Assembly: GCF_009602465.1 (NCBI RefSeq)
Contig: NZ_WBKP01000016.1
Location: forward strand, 1 to 64,000
DNA length: 64,000 nucleotides
Origin: Cumulibacter manganitolerans
GTDB taxonomy: Bacteria; Actinomycetota; Actinomycetes; Mycobacteriales; Antricoccaceae
Direction: 5' to 3'
A model generated the notes under the pieces. The model made no database searches. It was not told where the DNA came from and was given only the letters and a program-made list of their open reading frames with translations. Below, piece after piece: positions 18,486-25,929 of the stretch (position 1 is its first letter; each line of letters opens with the position of its first letter). Both the position numbers and the translations under genes were made by a program.

Positions 18486-18949
18486 TGCCGCACCTCGCCA
18501 CCTATGTAGCGCTGGCCGACCACAGCGAGCAGACGCTCGCCGACTCCCTGCGCGCCGTCGCCGAGGGCCATGCCCGCCAGGCCGACGTGTTCCACACCTG
18601 CCACACCCTCGCCGGCTGGAGCGACAAGCACCGCGAGGCGCTCGCGCCGGCCGTCGATCGCTACGGCGAGCAGGACGACGTCGACGAGCCCGAGCGGCTG
18701 CGCGGCGACGCGCTCACCGAGACCCGCGAGGGTGAGGTCGGGCTGCTGCGCGACCTCCAGGACCTGCACCTGCTCGCCACCCTCGTGCAGACCACCTGGA
18801 CCGTCATCGCACAGGGCGCGCAAGGCCTGCGCGATACCGAGCTGCTCGACATCGCGAACTCCTGCAACGCCGAGACCGCCCGGCAGCTTCAGTGGCTGAC
18901 GACCCGCATGAAGCAGGCCGCGCCGCAGGCGCTGATCGTCGCGCCCTGA
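18485..18949 (+). CDS. Small all-helical protein coupled to the molybdopterin enzyme
   Basis: 154 aa, ATG overlapping the oxidoreductase stop (TGATG). No family recognised. It is predicted to be almost entirely alpha-helical, with His/Cys/Glu-containing stretches (QADVFHTCHTLAGWSDKHREAL and LDIANSCNAETARQLQWL) that look like a four-helix bundle. It has no signal peptide or membrane segment. Tight coupling suggests a dedicated subunit, electron carrier or maturation chaperone for the upstream enzyme. Confidence 0.78.
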   Translation: MPHLATYVALADHSEQTLADSLRAVAEGHARQADVFHTCHTLAGWSDKHREALAPAVDRYGEQDDVDEPERLRGDALTETREGEVGLLRDLQDLHLLATLVQTTWTVIAQGAQGLRDTELLDIANSCNAETARQLQWLTTRMKQAAPQALIVAP

Positions 18950-18972
18950 GCCGGCCCGCCGCGACCGCGCTT

Positions 18973-19752
18973 CTACCGCCCGGTGAAGCGCGGTTCGCGG
19001 CGCTCGATGAAGGACGCGACGCCCTCCTTGTGATCCGCGGAGGCGAAGCATTCCTGCAACGCCGTCCGGTGGGCCGCGAGGTGGCCGGCCTCGTCCCTGC
19101 CGAGACCGGCATAGATGAGCTGCTTCGCGCGCCGGGCGGCGAACGGCGAGCCGCGGGAGATACGGCGTGCCAGGTCGATCGCGCGCCGGCCCAGCTCCTC
19201 CGGCGCGACGACCTCCATGACGTACCCGAGGCGCAGCGCCTCGTCGGCCTCCAGGAACTCGCCGGACAGCACCAGCCGCAGGGCGTTGCTGAGCCCGATC
19301 TGGCGCGGCAGCAGGTACGACCCGGCACCGGTGTCGGGGACCAGACCCCGGTGCACGAAGTTCCAGGCGATCCGGGCGCGCGTGCTGGCGATCCGGAGAT
19401 CCGCCTGCGTCGCGATGTCGGCACCCATGCCGACGGCGGGGCCGTCGATCGCGGCCACGACGGGCTTCGGGCAGCTGGCGACCATCCACGGCCACTCGTC
19501 CGCGTCGCGGTTGCCGCCGCGACGATCGGCGGCGGTCTCCCCCAGCTCCGACAGGTCGGTACCGGCGCAGAACGCTCCCCCGGCTCCGGTGATCACCACG
19601 GCGAGGACGTCGTCGTCCGCGGCGGCCTGCCGCAGCGCGTCCCGGAACTGCGCGAGCGCACCCCAGCCCATCGCGTTCTTCTTGTGGGGTCGGTTGATGG
19701 TCACGACCGCGATACCGTCGGTGACCTCGTACAGGATGTCCGCGCTGTCCAT
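18973..19752 (-). CDS. Enoyl-CoA hydratase/isomerase family protein
   Basis: 259 aa crotonase fold: VTINRPHKKNAMGWGAL, oxyanion-hole strand GGAFCAGTDLSEL, and CPKPVVAAIDGPAVGMGADIA. In classical hydratases two Glu residues provide acid/base catalysis; here the first lies where the sequence reads GMGADIATQADLRIA and the second where it reads HRGLVPDTGAG, so both catalytic glutamates appear replaced and it may not be a hydratase. It could be an isomerase or another crotonase activity. It is isolated and convergent with the oxidoreductase operon; a 9-bp hairpin (CCGCGCTTC/GAAGCGCGG) overlaps its 3' end. Confidence 0.9.
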   Translation of the reverse strand: MDSADILYEVTDGIAVVTINRPHKKNAMGWGALAQFRDALRQAAADDDVLAVVITGAGGAFCAGTDLSELGETAADRRGGNRDADEWPWMVASCPKPVVAAIDGPAVGMGADIATQADLRIASTRARIAWNFVHRGLVPDTGAGSYLLPRQIGLSNALRLVLSGEFLEADEALRLGYVMEVVAPEELGRRAIDLARRISRGSPFAARRAKQLIYAGLGRDEAGHLAAHRTALQECFASADHKEGVASFIERREPRFTGR

Positions 19753-20063
19753 CTGGCTCCCTCGTCCTACCGGCGAAACGCCGCGTCACCTCTGTCTACA
19801 CGCAGGGCGCCCGGCGCGACCAGCAGCGGGACCGCTCCTCGGCCCTGGTCGACTGCGGCCTCCGGAAAACCACGAGATTCTGGGACGCTGACCGTTCCGG
19901 GTGGACAGCGGCCCGGAATCGCGACGTAATGCGGGAAGCTCCTTCTACATGGCCGGGCTCGGCGCGTACCGCCAGGTCCTGGAGGACTGCCGCAGCAAGG
20001 AATACCACGGGTTCGCGCTCCGCTGATTGTGTGGCGTGCGGCACATCGGCTTATGGTGTGCTG
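19753..20063. other. 311-bp intergenic region with a possible 41-aa ORF
   Basis: No established gene. An ORF from GTG 19901 to TGA 20026 (41 codons) contains a stretch with normal amino-acid composition (FYMAGLGAYRQVLEDCRSKE) and could be a small protein or the remnant C-terminus of a lost gene. The last 40 bp hold the likely promoter of the sigma/rsb operon. The rest shows nothing recognisable. Confidence 0.4.
20027..20057 (+). promoter_or_regulatory. Possible promoter of the sigma-rsb operon
   Basis: TTGTGT (20027-20032) and TTATGG (20051-20056) are 18 bp apart, and the GTG start at 20064 follows by 7 nt, compatible with a leaderless transcript. No Shine-Dalgarno precedes the start. Confidence 0.35.
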
Positions 20064-21143
20064 GTGACGGAAGCGGGCGCGACGGACAGCCCCGAAGCCG
20101 TGCCCGGTTTCGACCCTGAGGCACTGCTGCCGGTGCTGCGGCGGGTCATCGGCGCTCGGGTCGCCTCGCGACCCGACGCCGAGGACCTCGTCCAGGAGGC
20201 ACTGGCCCGGATGCTCAAGGCGTCCGACCGCATCGACCCGCAGACCGCGGAGGCCTACGCGATCACCACCGCGCGCAACCTGATCGCGACTCGCTGGCGC
20301 GACGAGATGCGCTTTCGAGAACGCCGCCACCAGCTGGTCGAGGTGGACCACGCACCGACACCCGAGGACAGCGCTGTGGACGCCGAGGACGGCCGGCTGA
20401 TGGCCGAGGCGCTCAGCAGGTTCAGCGACGAGGACCGCGCCCTGTTGCTCGCGCACGAGGTGGACGGCGTGCCGAACGCCGAGCTCGCCGACCGCATCGG
20501 CTCGACCGCCGGTGCGGTCGGCGCTCGGCTGCACCGGCTGCGGATGCGGATGCGGGTCGAGTACCTGCTGATCGCCGAGGGCATCGACCCCCCGACGACG
20601 CGGTGCCGCTCGGTGCTCTATGCGCTGGCGAGCAACGACCGTCGGCGGCGCCGCGAGTCCGATGTCGAAGGACACCTCCTGGAGTGCGACACCTGCTACG
20701 CGCTCAGCACTCGGCTGCAGCCGCACGAGACGACCGACGACGGCACGGTCCGGCTCGCCATCGAGCGCGACGCCGACCTGGTCCAGGCCCGCCAGGCCGC
20801 CCGCGAGCTCGCCGCCCACCTCGGTTTCGCCAAGGTCGAGCTCACCGTGATCGCGACCGCGGTCTCGGAGATGGCGCGCAACGTGCTCAAGTTCGCCGGC
20901 AGCGGCACGATCACGCTGAGCGCGCTGGAGCAGGGTCGACGGGGCTTCCGCGTCGTGGTCGCCGACAGAGGGCCCGGCATACCTGATCTCGAGGCGGCAG
21001 TGCGCGACGGCTACAGCACCTACCGCGGCCTCGGCCTCGGCCTCGGCGGCGCGCGCCGCCTGATGGACGAGTTCGACGTCGTGTCCCGACCGGGCCGCGG
21101 CACGATCGTGACCATGACCAAGTGGCTCGAAGGGAACCCGTGA
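20064..21143 (+). CDS. Fusion protein: ECF-type sigma factor + zinc anti-sigma (ZAS-like) motif + RsbT switch kinase
   Basis: 359 aa. Residues 15-90 are sigma region 2 (DAEDLVQEALARM, AYAITTARNLIATRWRDEMR). Residues 105-165 are region 4 (FSDEDRALLLAHEVDGVPNAELADRIG, then a helix-turn-helix ending RLHRLRMRMR). C181 with H204-x3-C208-x2-C211 (HLLECDTC) is a zinc-binding anti-sigma-like motif. Residues 226-359 are a full-length RsbT: SEMARN (N box), DRGPGIPD (G1), GLGLGLGGARRLMDEF (G2), aligning over their whole length with B. subtilis RsbT. A GTG at 20058 is an alternative start. It is coupled by TGATG to rsbR. In the classical pathway RsbT leaves the stressosome and activates the phosphatase RsbU; here the kinase carries its own sigma factor. 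The domain calls are strong; the mechanism is inference. Confidence 0.93.
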   Translation: MTEAGATDSPEAVPGFDPEALLPVLRRVIGARVASRPDAEDLVQEALARMLKASDRIDPQTAEAYAITTARNLIATRWRDEMRFRERRHQLVEVDHAPTPEDSAVDAEDGRLMAEALSRFSDEDRALLLAHEVDGVPNAELADRIGSTAGAVGARLHRLRMRMRVEYLLIAEGIDPPTTRCRSVLYALASNDRRRRRESDVEGHLLECDTCYALSTRLQPHETTDDGTVRLAIERDADLVQARQAARELAAHLGFAKVELTVIATAVSEMARNVLKFAGSGTITLSALEQGRRGFRVVVADRGPGIPDLEAAVRDGYSTYRGLGLGLGGARRLMDEFDVVSRPGRGTIVTMTKWLEGNP

Positions 21144-22033
21144 TGCAGCAGAAGGACAGCTATCCGCAGGACGTCGTCGGCGTCGGCGACGGTACCGGGG
21201 ACGCGCTGCTGGCCGAGCTCGTGGAGCATCTCCGCGAGAACCGGCCGCAGCTGCGCGATACCTGGGCACGCCGCATCGTGGCCGCCCACCTGCTCACCGC
21301 CATGACGCCGGAGGAGATGAACGCCGAGACGCAGTCGGTCTACGACAACTACGTCGACGTGCTCGAGACCGGCAGCGTCGAGGCGCTCAGCGCGTACGCC
21401 CGCGATCTGTCCGAGCGGATCATCCCCCGGGGCGTCGAGACCTACGAGGTGGTCGGCATCGTGCTGCTGCTGCGCGACGTCCTCGCCCGCTCCCTGTTCG
21501 AGAAGTACCGGGCGGACGTCGGGATGCTCAACCAGGTGCTCGACGTCTACGAGCCGGCGGCGAACCGGATCGCCAACACCGTCGCCGTGAGCTTCGTCGA
21601 CGAGAGGGAGCGGGTCATCCGCCAGCAGCAGGCAGCGCTGCGCGAGCTGTCGACGCCCGCGCTGCCGGTCCGCGAGCGGCTGCTCATCCTGCCGATCATC
21701 GGCGTCCTCGACAAGGACCGCGCCAGCCAGCTCACCGAGCAGCTGCTCAACGCCATCCGCAAGCACCGCGCGAAGGTGGTCGTCATGGACATCACCGGCG
21801 CGCCCGAGGTGGACGCCGTCGTCGCGAACCATCTGGTGGGGACGGTGGACGCGTCACGCCTGATGGGCGCGAGCGTCATCATCACCGGAGTGTCCCCGAC
21901 GATCGCCCAGACCCTCGTCACCCTCGGCGTCGATCTGAGCAAGATGAACACCGTCGGGGACCTGCAGGGTGGCTTGGAGGAGGCCGAACGCCTGCTCGGC
22001 TACACGGTGACTCGCCAGGAAGGGATTGCCTGA
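21143..22033 (+). CDS. rsbR: RsbR-type stressosome protein (sensor N-domain + STAS)
   Basis: 296 aa. The N-terminal all-helical sensor domain (1-155) has the non-haem-globin-like RsbR_N pattern (LRENRPQLRDTWARRI). A linker (LRELSTPALPV) leads to a STAS domain (180-285) that aligns without gaps to B. subtilis RsbRA. At the positions of the two phosphorylated threonines, T171 and T205, this protein has Lys191 (GVLDKDRA) and Ala225 (PEVDAVV). The canonical phospho-switch residues are therefore missing. It should form the mixed RsbR:RsbS shell that holds the RsbT domain. The start overlaps the sigma-RsbT stop. The alignment was done from memory of the B. subtilis sequence. Confidence 0.92.
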   Translation: MQQKDSYPQDVVGVGDGTGDALLAELVEHLRENRPQLRDTWARRIVAAHLLTAMTPEEMNAETQSVYDNYVDVLETGSVEALSAYARDLSERIIPRGVETYEVVGIVLLLRDVLARSLFEKYRADVGMLNQVLDVYEPAANRIANTVAVSFVDERERVIRQQQAALRELSTPALPVRERLLILPIIGVLDKDRASQLTEQLLNAIRKHRAKVVVMDITGAPEVDAVVANHLVGTVDASRLMGASVIITGVSPTIAQTLVTLGVDLSKMNTVGDLQGGLEEAERLLGYTVTRQEGIA

Positions 22034-22037
22034 GGGA

Positions 22038-22427
22038 ATGGACGGACCGGCGCTGGTCTCGATCCTGCGCCAGGGTGACACCCTGGTCGCGTCGGTCCAC
22101 ACTGCGCTCGACGACTCCCAGATGCTGCGGTTCCAGCGCGACCTCGTCGAGCAGATCGGCGCCCAGCGCGCACGCGGCGTGATCATCGACGTGGCGGCAC
22201 TCGACGTCCTCGACTCGTTCGCCACCAGCACGTTGTGCGACATCGCGGAGATGGCCAGGCTGCGGGGCGCGCGCACCGTCGTCGTCGGCATCCAGCCCGC
22301 GGTCGCGTTCACGATGGTCCGGCTCGGGATGGCCACACCCCAGTTCGAGGTCGCCCTCGACCTGGACGACGGTCTGGAGATGCTGAGCGCCGACTCCGCC
22401 TCGCCGGCGCCAGGTCGCCGCGGATGA
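22038..22427 (+). CDS. rsbS: RsbS-type stressosome scaffold (single STAS domain)
   Basis: 129 aa, one STAS domain. It has the strongly conserved RsbS signature VLDSFATSTL with Ser60, equivalent to the RsbT-phosphorylated Ser59 of B. subtilis RsbS, and GIQPAVAFTMVRLG downstream. It begins 4 bp after rsbR (TTG 22026 is an in-frame alternative) and overlaps the next gene by ATGA. RsbS with RsbR sequesters RsbT; phosphorylation of this serine releases it. Because RsbR here lacks its own threonines, Ser60 is the only canonical phospho-site left in the module. Confidence 0.94.
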   Translation: MDGPALVSILRQGDTLVASVHTALDDSQMLRFQRDLVEQIGAQRARGVIIDVAALDVLDSFATSTLCDIAEMARLRGARTVVVGIQPAVAFTMVRLGMATPQFEVALDLDDGLEMLSADSASPAPGRRG

Positions 22428-22774
22428 ACGACTACGACGCGAGCGACGATCCGCTCGAGGCGCTGCGGCGCGACTATCGGGTCGCCTTCCTCCGCTATCT
22501 GCCGCACGCCGACGAGGCGGCCCTCGCCACTGCGTACGACATCGGGCGGCGGGTGCTCCCCGCCGACCTCGGTCTGCTGCACGTCGTCCACGTGCACCAC
22601 GAGGTGCTCGGCGAGGTGCTCGCCGCCGAACGGCCGGAGCAGTGGGAGCACCTCGTGCAGGCCGCCGGCGAGTTCATGAGCGAGGTGCTCGCCGCGATGC
22701 ACATGATCCAGCGCCCCCCTCGGCGCGGACGACTGAACGCCCGTACGCCGACGCGCGGAAGGCGTGACGCGTGA
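22424..22774 (+). CDS. Stand-alone RsbU N-terminal (RsbT-binding) domain without phosphatase
   Basis: 116 aa. Residues 8-90 match the helical kinase-recruitment domain of RsbU (YRVAFLRYL, DEAALATAYDIGRRVL, LGLLHVVHVHHEVLGEVL). The protein ends shortly after in a basic tail (RPPRRGRLNARTPTRGRR) with no PP2C domain. In B. subtilis this domain dimerises and binds RsbT to switch on the phosphatase. Here it overlaps rsbS by 4 nt and can only act as a docking partner or dimerising clamp for the RsbT part of the sigma fusion, or as a DNA-binding helper through its tail. The domain call is from sequence similarity; the role is inference. Confidence 0.82.
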   Translation: MNDYDASDDPLEALRRDYRVAFLRYLPHADEAALATAYDIGRRVLPADLGLLHVVHVHHEVLGEVLAAERPEQWEHLVQAAGEFMSEVLAAMHMIQRPPRRGRLNARTPTRGRRDA

Positions 22775-22791
22775 CACGCCGACGATTTTTT
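22761..22791 (+). terminator. Terminator of the sigma-rsb operon
   Basis: GGCGTG (22761-22766) pairs with CACGCC (22775-22780) across an 8-nt loop, followed by GACGA and six T. The hairpin spans the stop codon of the RsbU_N gene, so no further rsb gene belongs to the transcript. Confidence 0.65.
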
Positions 22792-22902
22792 CTGCCGTTC
22801 GCCGCCATCCGCCGGTAATGCCGCAGGGCTGCCGACGTCTTCATCGGTGTGCTCGGAGACGCCGGGCCCGCAGGCAGAGCAGTATCGAAGGAGCGCACCA
22901 CA

Positions 22903-23436
22903 ATGAACCTCCGTAATCGACTTACCACCGTCATCGCGACCGCCGCCCTCGCGGGAGGTGGCGTACTGCTACCGGCCGTCGCCGCCAACGCCGCCCCGGC
23001 TCCCAACAGTGCCGCCGCCGCGGCGGCTCTCAACAGCACGCTGCCGGTGACCGGCACCCTCGGCGACGGCAGCGCCTTCACCGGCACGCTGTCGAACCTC
23101 ACGACGTCCGTCGTCGGCGGCGTCCTGCAGCTCACGGGCACGCTCACCAGCACCGCCCTGCCGGGCGGGAGCGGCACCTTCACCGTCCCCCTGAACCTCG
23201 CCGACATGTCGGGGTCGTGCCCGGTGCTCACGCTCAACCTCGGGCCGCTGGACCTCGACCTGCTCGGGCTGACCGTCCACCTCGACGAGGTGAACCTCGA
23301 CGTCACCGCGGTGCCGGGCGCGGGCAACCTGCTGGGCAACCTGCTGTGCGCGGTGACCCACCTGCTCGACAACAACGGGCCGGTCACGGGCATCAGCGCG
23401 CTGCTGAACCGGCTGCTCACCGGCCTCGGCCTCTAG
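22903..23436 (+). CDS. Secreted hypothetical protein
   Basis: 177 aa, start ATG 22903 with AAGGAG. It has a signal peptide (TTVIATAALAGGGVLLPAVA, then an ANA|AP-type cleavage site near residue 31). The mature part alternates Thr/Gly/Leu-rich strands (GTLSNLTTSVVGGVLQLTGT) and ends with a Leu-rich helix. Two cysteines (SCPVL and LLCAV) may form a disulfide. This type of small secreted actinobacterial protein has no known function; I recognise no motif. It is monocistronic, between the rsb terminator and the phosphofructokinase gene. Confidence 0.8.
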   Translation: MNLRNRLTTVIATAALAGGGVLLPAVAANAAPAPNSAAAAAALNSTLPVTGTLGDGSAFTGTLSNLTTSVVGGVLQLTGTLTSTALPGGSGTFTVPLNLADMSGSCPVLTLNLGPLDLDLLGLTVHLDEVNLDVTAVPGAGNLLGNLLCAVTHLLDNNGPVTGISALLNRLLTGLGL

Positions 23437-23594
23437 AGCAGCGCAGCTCCGGACCGGTGGACGCAGCCGGTCCGGTCCCCGCGACGCCGGGTGGTGGGAC
23501 CCCGAACCGCCACCCGGCGTCGTCCGCGGCCTCGAACCGGCCGGCCTGTCCCTAGACTCGCAGGTGCACCCGGTCGACCGCGGAGAGGACGTTC

Positions 23595-25892
23595 GTGCCC
23601 GAGATCAGCACCCCGGTCAGGATCGGCGTCCTCACCTCCGGCGGCGACGCCCCCGGCATGAACGCGGCGCTGCGTGCCGTCGTGCGCTCCGGGCTGAATG
23701 CCGGCGCCGAGATGTTCGCCGTCCACGAAGGCTGGCAGGGCGCGGTCAACGGCGGCGCGCAGATCGTGCCGATGGGGTGGGAAGACGTCTCCGGCATCCT
23801 GCAGCTCGGCGGCACCGTCATCGGCACCGCGCGCTGCGCCGAGTTCCGCGACCGCGCCGGACGCCGCGCGGCCGTCCGCAACCTCCTCGACCGAGGCATC
23901 GACCGGCTCGTCGTCATCGGCGGCGACGGCTCGCTGACCGGCGCCGATCAGCTGCGCGCCGAGTGGAGCGGGCTGCTCGACGAGCTGGTGGCTGCCGGCG
24001 AACTCGCGCCGGAGCTGCGGGAGCGGCATCCGCGGCTGATGCTCGTCGGCCTGGTCGGATCGATCGACAACGACATGGTCGGCACCGAGATGACCATCGG
24101 CACCGATTCCGCGCTGCACCGCATCACCGACGCCATCGACGCGATCTCCTCGACCGCCGCCAGCCACCAGCGCGCCTTCATCATCGAGGTGATGGGCCGT
24201 AACTGTGGCTACCTGGCGGTGATGAGTGCCCTGGCGGGCGGTGCGGACTACGTCTTCGTGCCCGAGGCACCGCCCGGGCCAGACTGGCCGGAGCGGATGT
24301 GTGCCGTGATCCGCCGGGCCCGTGAGGCGGGACGACGCGACTCGATCATCGTCGTGGCCGAAGGAGCCGTCGACCTGAGCGGTGCCCGGATCACCTGCGA
24401 CCAGGTCCGCGTCGCCGTCCAGGAGGGGCTCGGGCAGGACGCCCGCATCACCGACCTCGGCCACGTCCAGCGCGGGGGTACGCCCAGCGCCTACGACCGC
24501 TGGATGGCCTCGGTGGTCGGGGTGGCTGCCACGGAGGCGCTGCTGAACGCGGACGCCGGCACCGAGCCCGTGGTGCTCGGCGTCCAGCGCAACGAGGTGG
24601 TGCGCCGACCCCTCATGGAGGCGGTCGAGGAGACCCGGGCGGTCCCCGCGCTCATGGCCGGCGGACGCAGCGCCGAGGCGGTCGCCGCGCGGGGCCCCGG
24701 TTTCGGCCGCTCCCTTCGAATCTTCCAGGCCATCTCGGAGGCCGATCCCACCGTCGAGCCGGCGGTACCGGCCAAGCGGATTGCCATCGTGCACGCCGGC
24801 GGCCTCGCGCCGGGGATGAACACCGCGGTCTGGGCCGCCGTCCGCCTCGGCATCGACGCCGGGCACCGGATGGCCGGGATCCAGGGCGGCTTCCCGGGGT
24901 TCTGCCGCGGAGACGTCGTGGATCTCGAGTGGGGCGATGTCGAGGGCTGGGTCTCCCGCGGAGGTGCCGAGCTCGGGACGCGCCGCTCGATCCCCGACGG
25001 TGCCGCCTTGGAGCAGATCGCGCGGACGATCGAGCGCCGCGACATCGACGCGCTGCTGGTCGTCGGCGGCTACAACGCCTACGAGGCGGTCCGCCTGATG
25101 GTCTCCGAGCGCGACCGTCTGGCTGCCTTCCGGCTCCCGATCGCGTTGCTCCCGGCGAGCATCGACAACAACCTGCCGGGCTGGAAGATGGCGATCGGCG
25201 CCGACTCCGCTCTCGGTGTTGCCACCGAGGCCCTCGACCGGGTGAAGCAGTCGGCGTCGGCGCACCGCCGCTGCTTCGTCGTCGAGACGATGGGCCGCTC
25301 CTGCGGCTTCCTCGCGCTCATGAGCGGGCTGACCTCCGGCGCCGAGCGGGTCTACCTGCACGAGGACGGCATCGATCTCAGCCGGCTGGAGTCCGACGTC
25401 CGCCAGATGCGCGCCGCGTTCGAGCAAGGCCGCCGCTTCCACCTCGCGATCCGCAACGAGGAGGCCGACCCCTACTACACGACCGACGTGCTCGCCCGGC
25501 TGTTCGAGGCCGAGAGCGGCGGCCGGTACGACGTACGCACCCTCGTCATCGGGCATGTGCAGGAAGGCCCGAGCCCCAGCCCGTTCGACCGGATGACGGC
25601 CGCCCGGCTCGCCGCCGCCGGCATCCGGTTCCTGTCCGACCGGCTCGCGGACGGGAGCGACGACGCGGTGTTCGCCGCCGAGAGCAGCGACGGCACGACG
25701 ATGCTCCCGGTCGCCGAGCTGGACGGGCTCGTCGATCCGGTTCACCGGCGGCCCGTGGATCAGTGGTGGCACCGGCTGCGGGGAACCGCCGCGGCGATCA
25801 ACGAGCGCAGCTTCGTCGAGCACGACACGGCGAGGCCGCCCGGGCGGTCGCATTCGATCTGGCCCGGAGTGCACCGCAAGTTTCGAGGCTGA
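23595..25892 (+). CDS. Duplicated, eukaryotic-type 6-phosphofructokinase
   Basis: 765 aa, twice the normal bacterial length, GTG start with GGAGAGGA upstream. The N-half is catalytic: GGDAPGMN (16-23), GGDGSL (109-114, the Gly that marks ATP-dependent enzymes), GSIDND (155-160, catalytic D158) and MGRNCGY (200-206). The C-half repeats the fold, but the corresponding motifs are degenerate (GGLAPGMN, GGYNAY, ASIDNN, MGRSCGF), exactly the catalytic/regulatory split of animal and fungal PFK-1. Strings such as LVGSIDNDMVGTEMTIGTDS and GHVQRGGTPSA are close to human PFKM. It phosphorylates fructose 6-phosphate in glycolysis; the second half is expected to be an effector-binding domain. A TAGACT -10 at 23553 is likely. 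Confidence 0.93.
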   Translation: MPEISTPVRIGVLTSGGDAPGMNAALRAVVRSGLNAGAEMFAVHEGWQGAVNGGAQIVPMGWEDVSGILQLGGTVIGTARCAEFRDRAGRRAAVRNLLDRGIDRLVVIGGDGSLTGADQLRAEWSGLLDELVAAGELAPELRERHPRLMLVGLVGSIDNDMVGTEMTIGTDSALHRITDAIDAISSTAASHQRAFIIEVMGRNCGYLAVMSALAGGADYVFVPEAPPGPDWPERMCAVIRRAREAGRRDSIIVVAEGAVDLSGARITCDQVRVAVQEGLGQDARITDLGHVQRGGTPSAYDRWMASVVGVAATEALLNADAGTEPVVLGVQRNEVVRRPLMEAVEETRAVPALMAGGRSAEAVAARGPGFGRSLRIFQAISEADPTVEPAVPAKRIAIVHAGGLAPGMNTAVWAAVRLGIDAGHRMAGIQGGFPGFCRGDVVDLEWGDVEGWVSRGGAELGTRRSIPDGAALEQIARTIERRDIDALLVVGGYNAYEAVRLMVSERDRLAAFRLPIALLPASIDNNLPGWKMAIGADSALGVATEALDRVKQSASAHRRCFVVETMGRSCGFLALMSGLTSGAERVYLHEDGIDLSRLESDVRQMRAAFEQGRRFHLAIRNEEADPYYTTDVLARLFEAESGGRYDVRTLVIGHVQEGPSPSPFDRMTAARLAAAGIRFLSDRLADGSDDAVFAAESSDGTTMLPVAELDGLVDPVHRRPVDQWWHRLRGTAAAINERSFVEHDTARPPGRSHSIWPGVHRKFRG

Positions 25893-25917
25893 CGCGCCGC
25901 CGGCCGCCCCGGATCGC

Positions 25918-25923
25918 TAGGCT
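25918..25923 (+). promoter_or_regulatory. -10 element of leaderless lpdA (TAGGCT)
   Basis: TAGGCT ends 6 nt before the lpdA ATG with no Shine-Dalgarno between, indicating a leaderless transcript. No convincing -35. Confidence 0.45.
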
Positions 25924-25929
25924 GGCACC

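Noticed and set aside
22026-22037. TTG start for rsbS
   Set aside because: It would overlap the end of rsbR and adds only four residues not found at the start of RsbS proteins. ATG 22038 is preferred.
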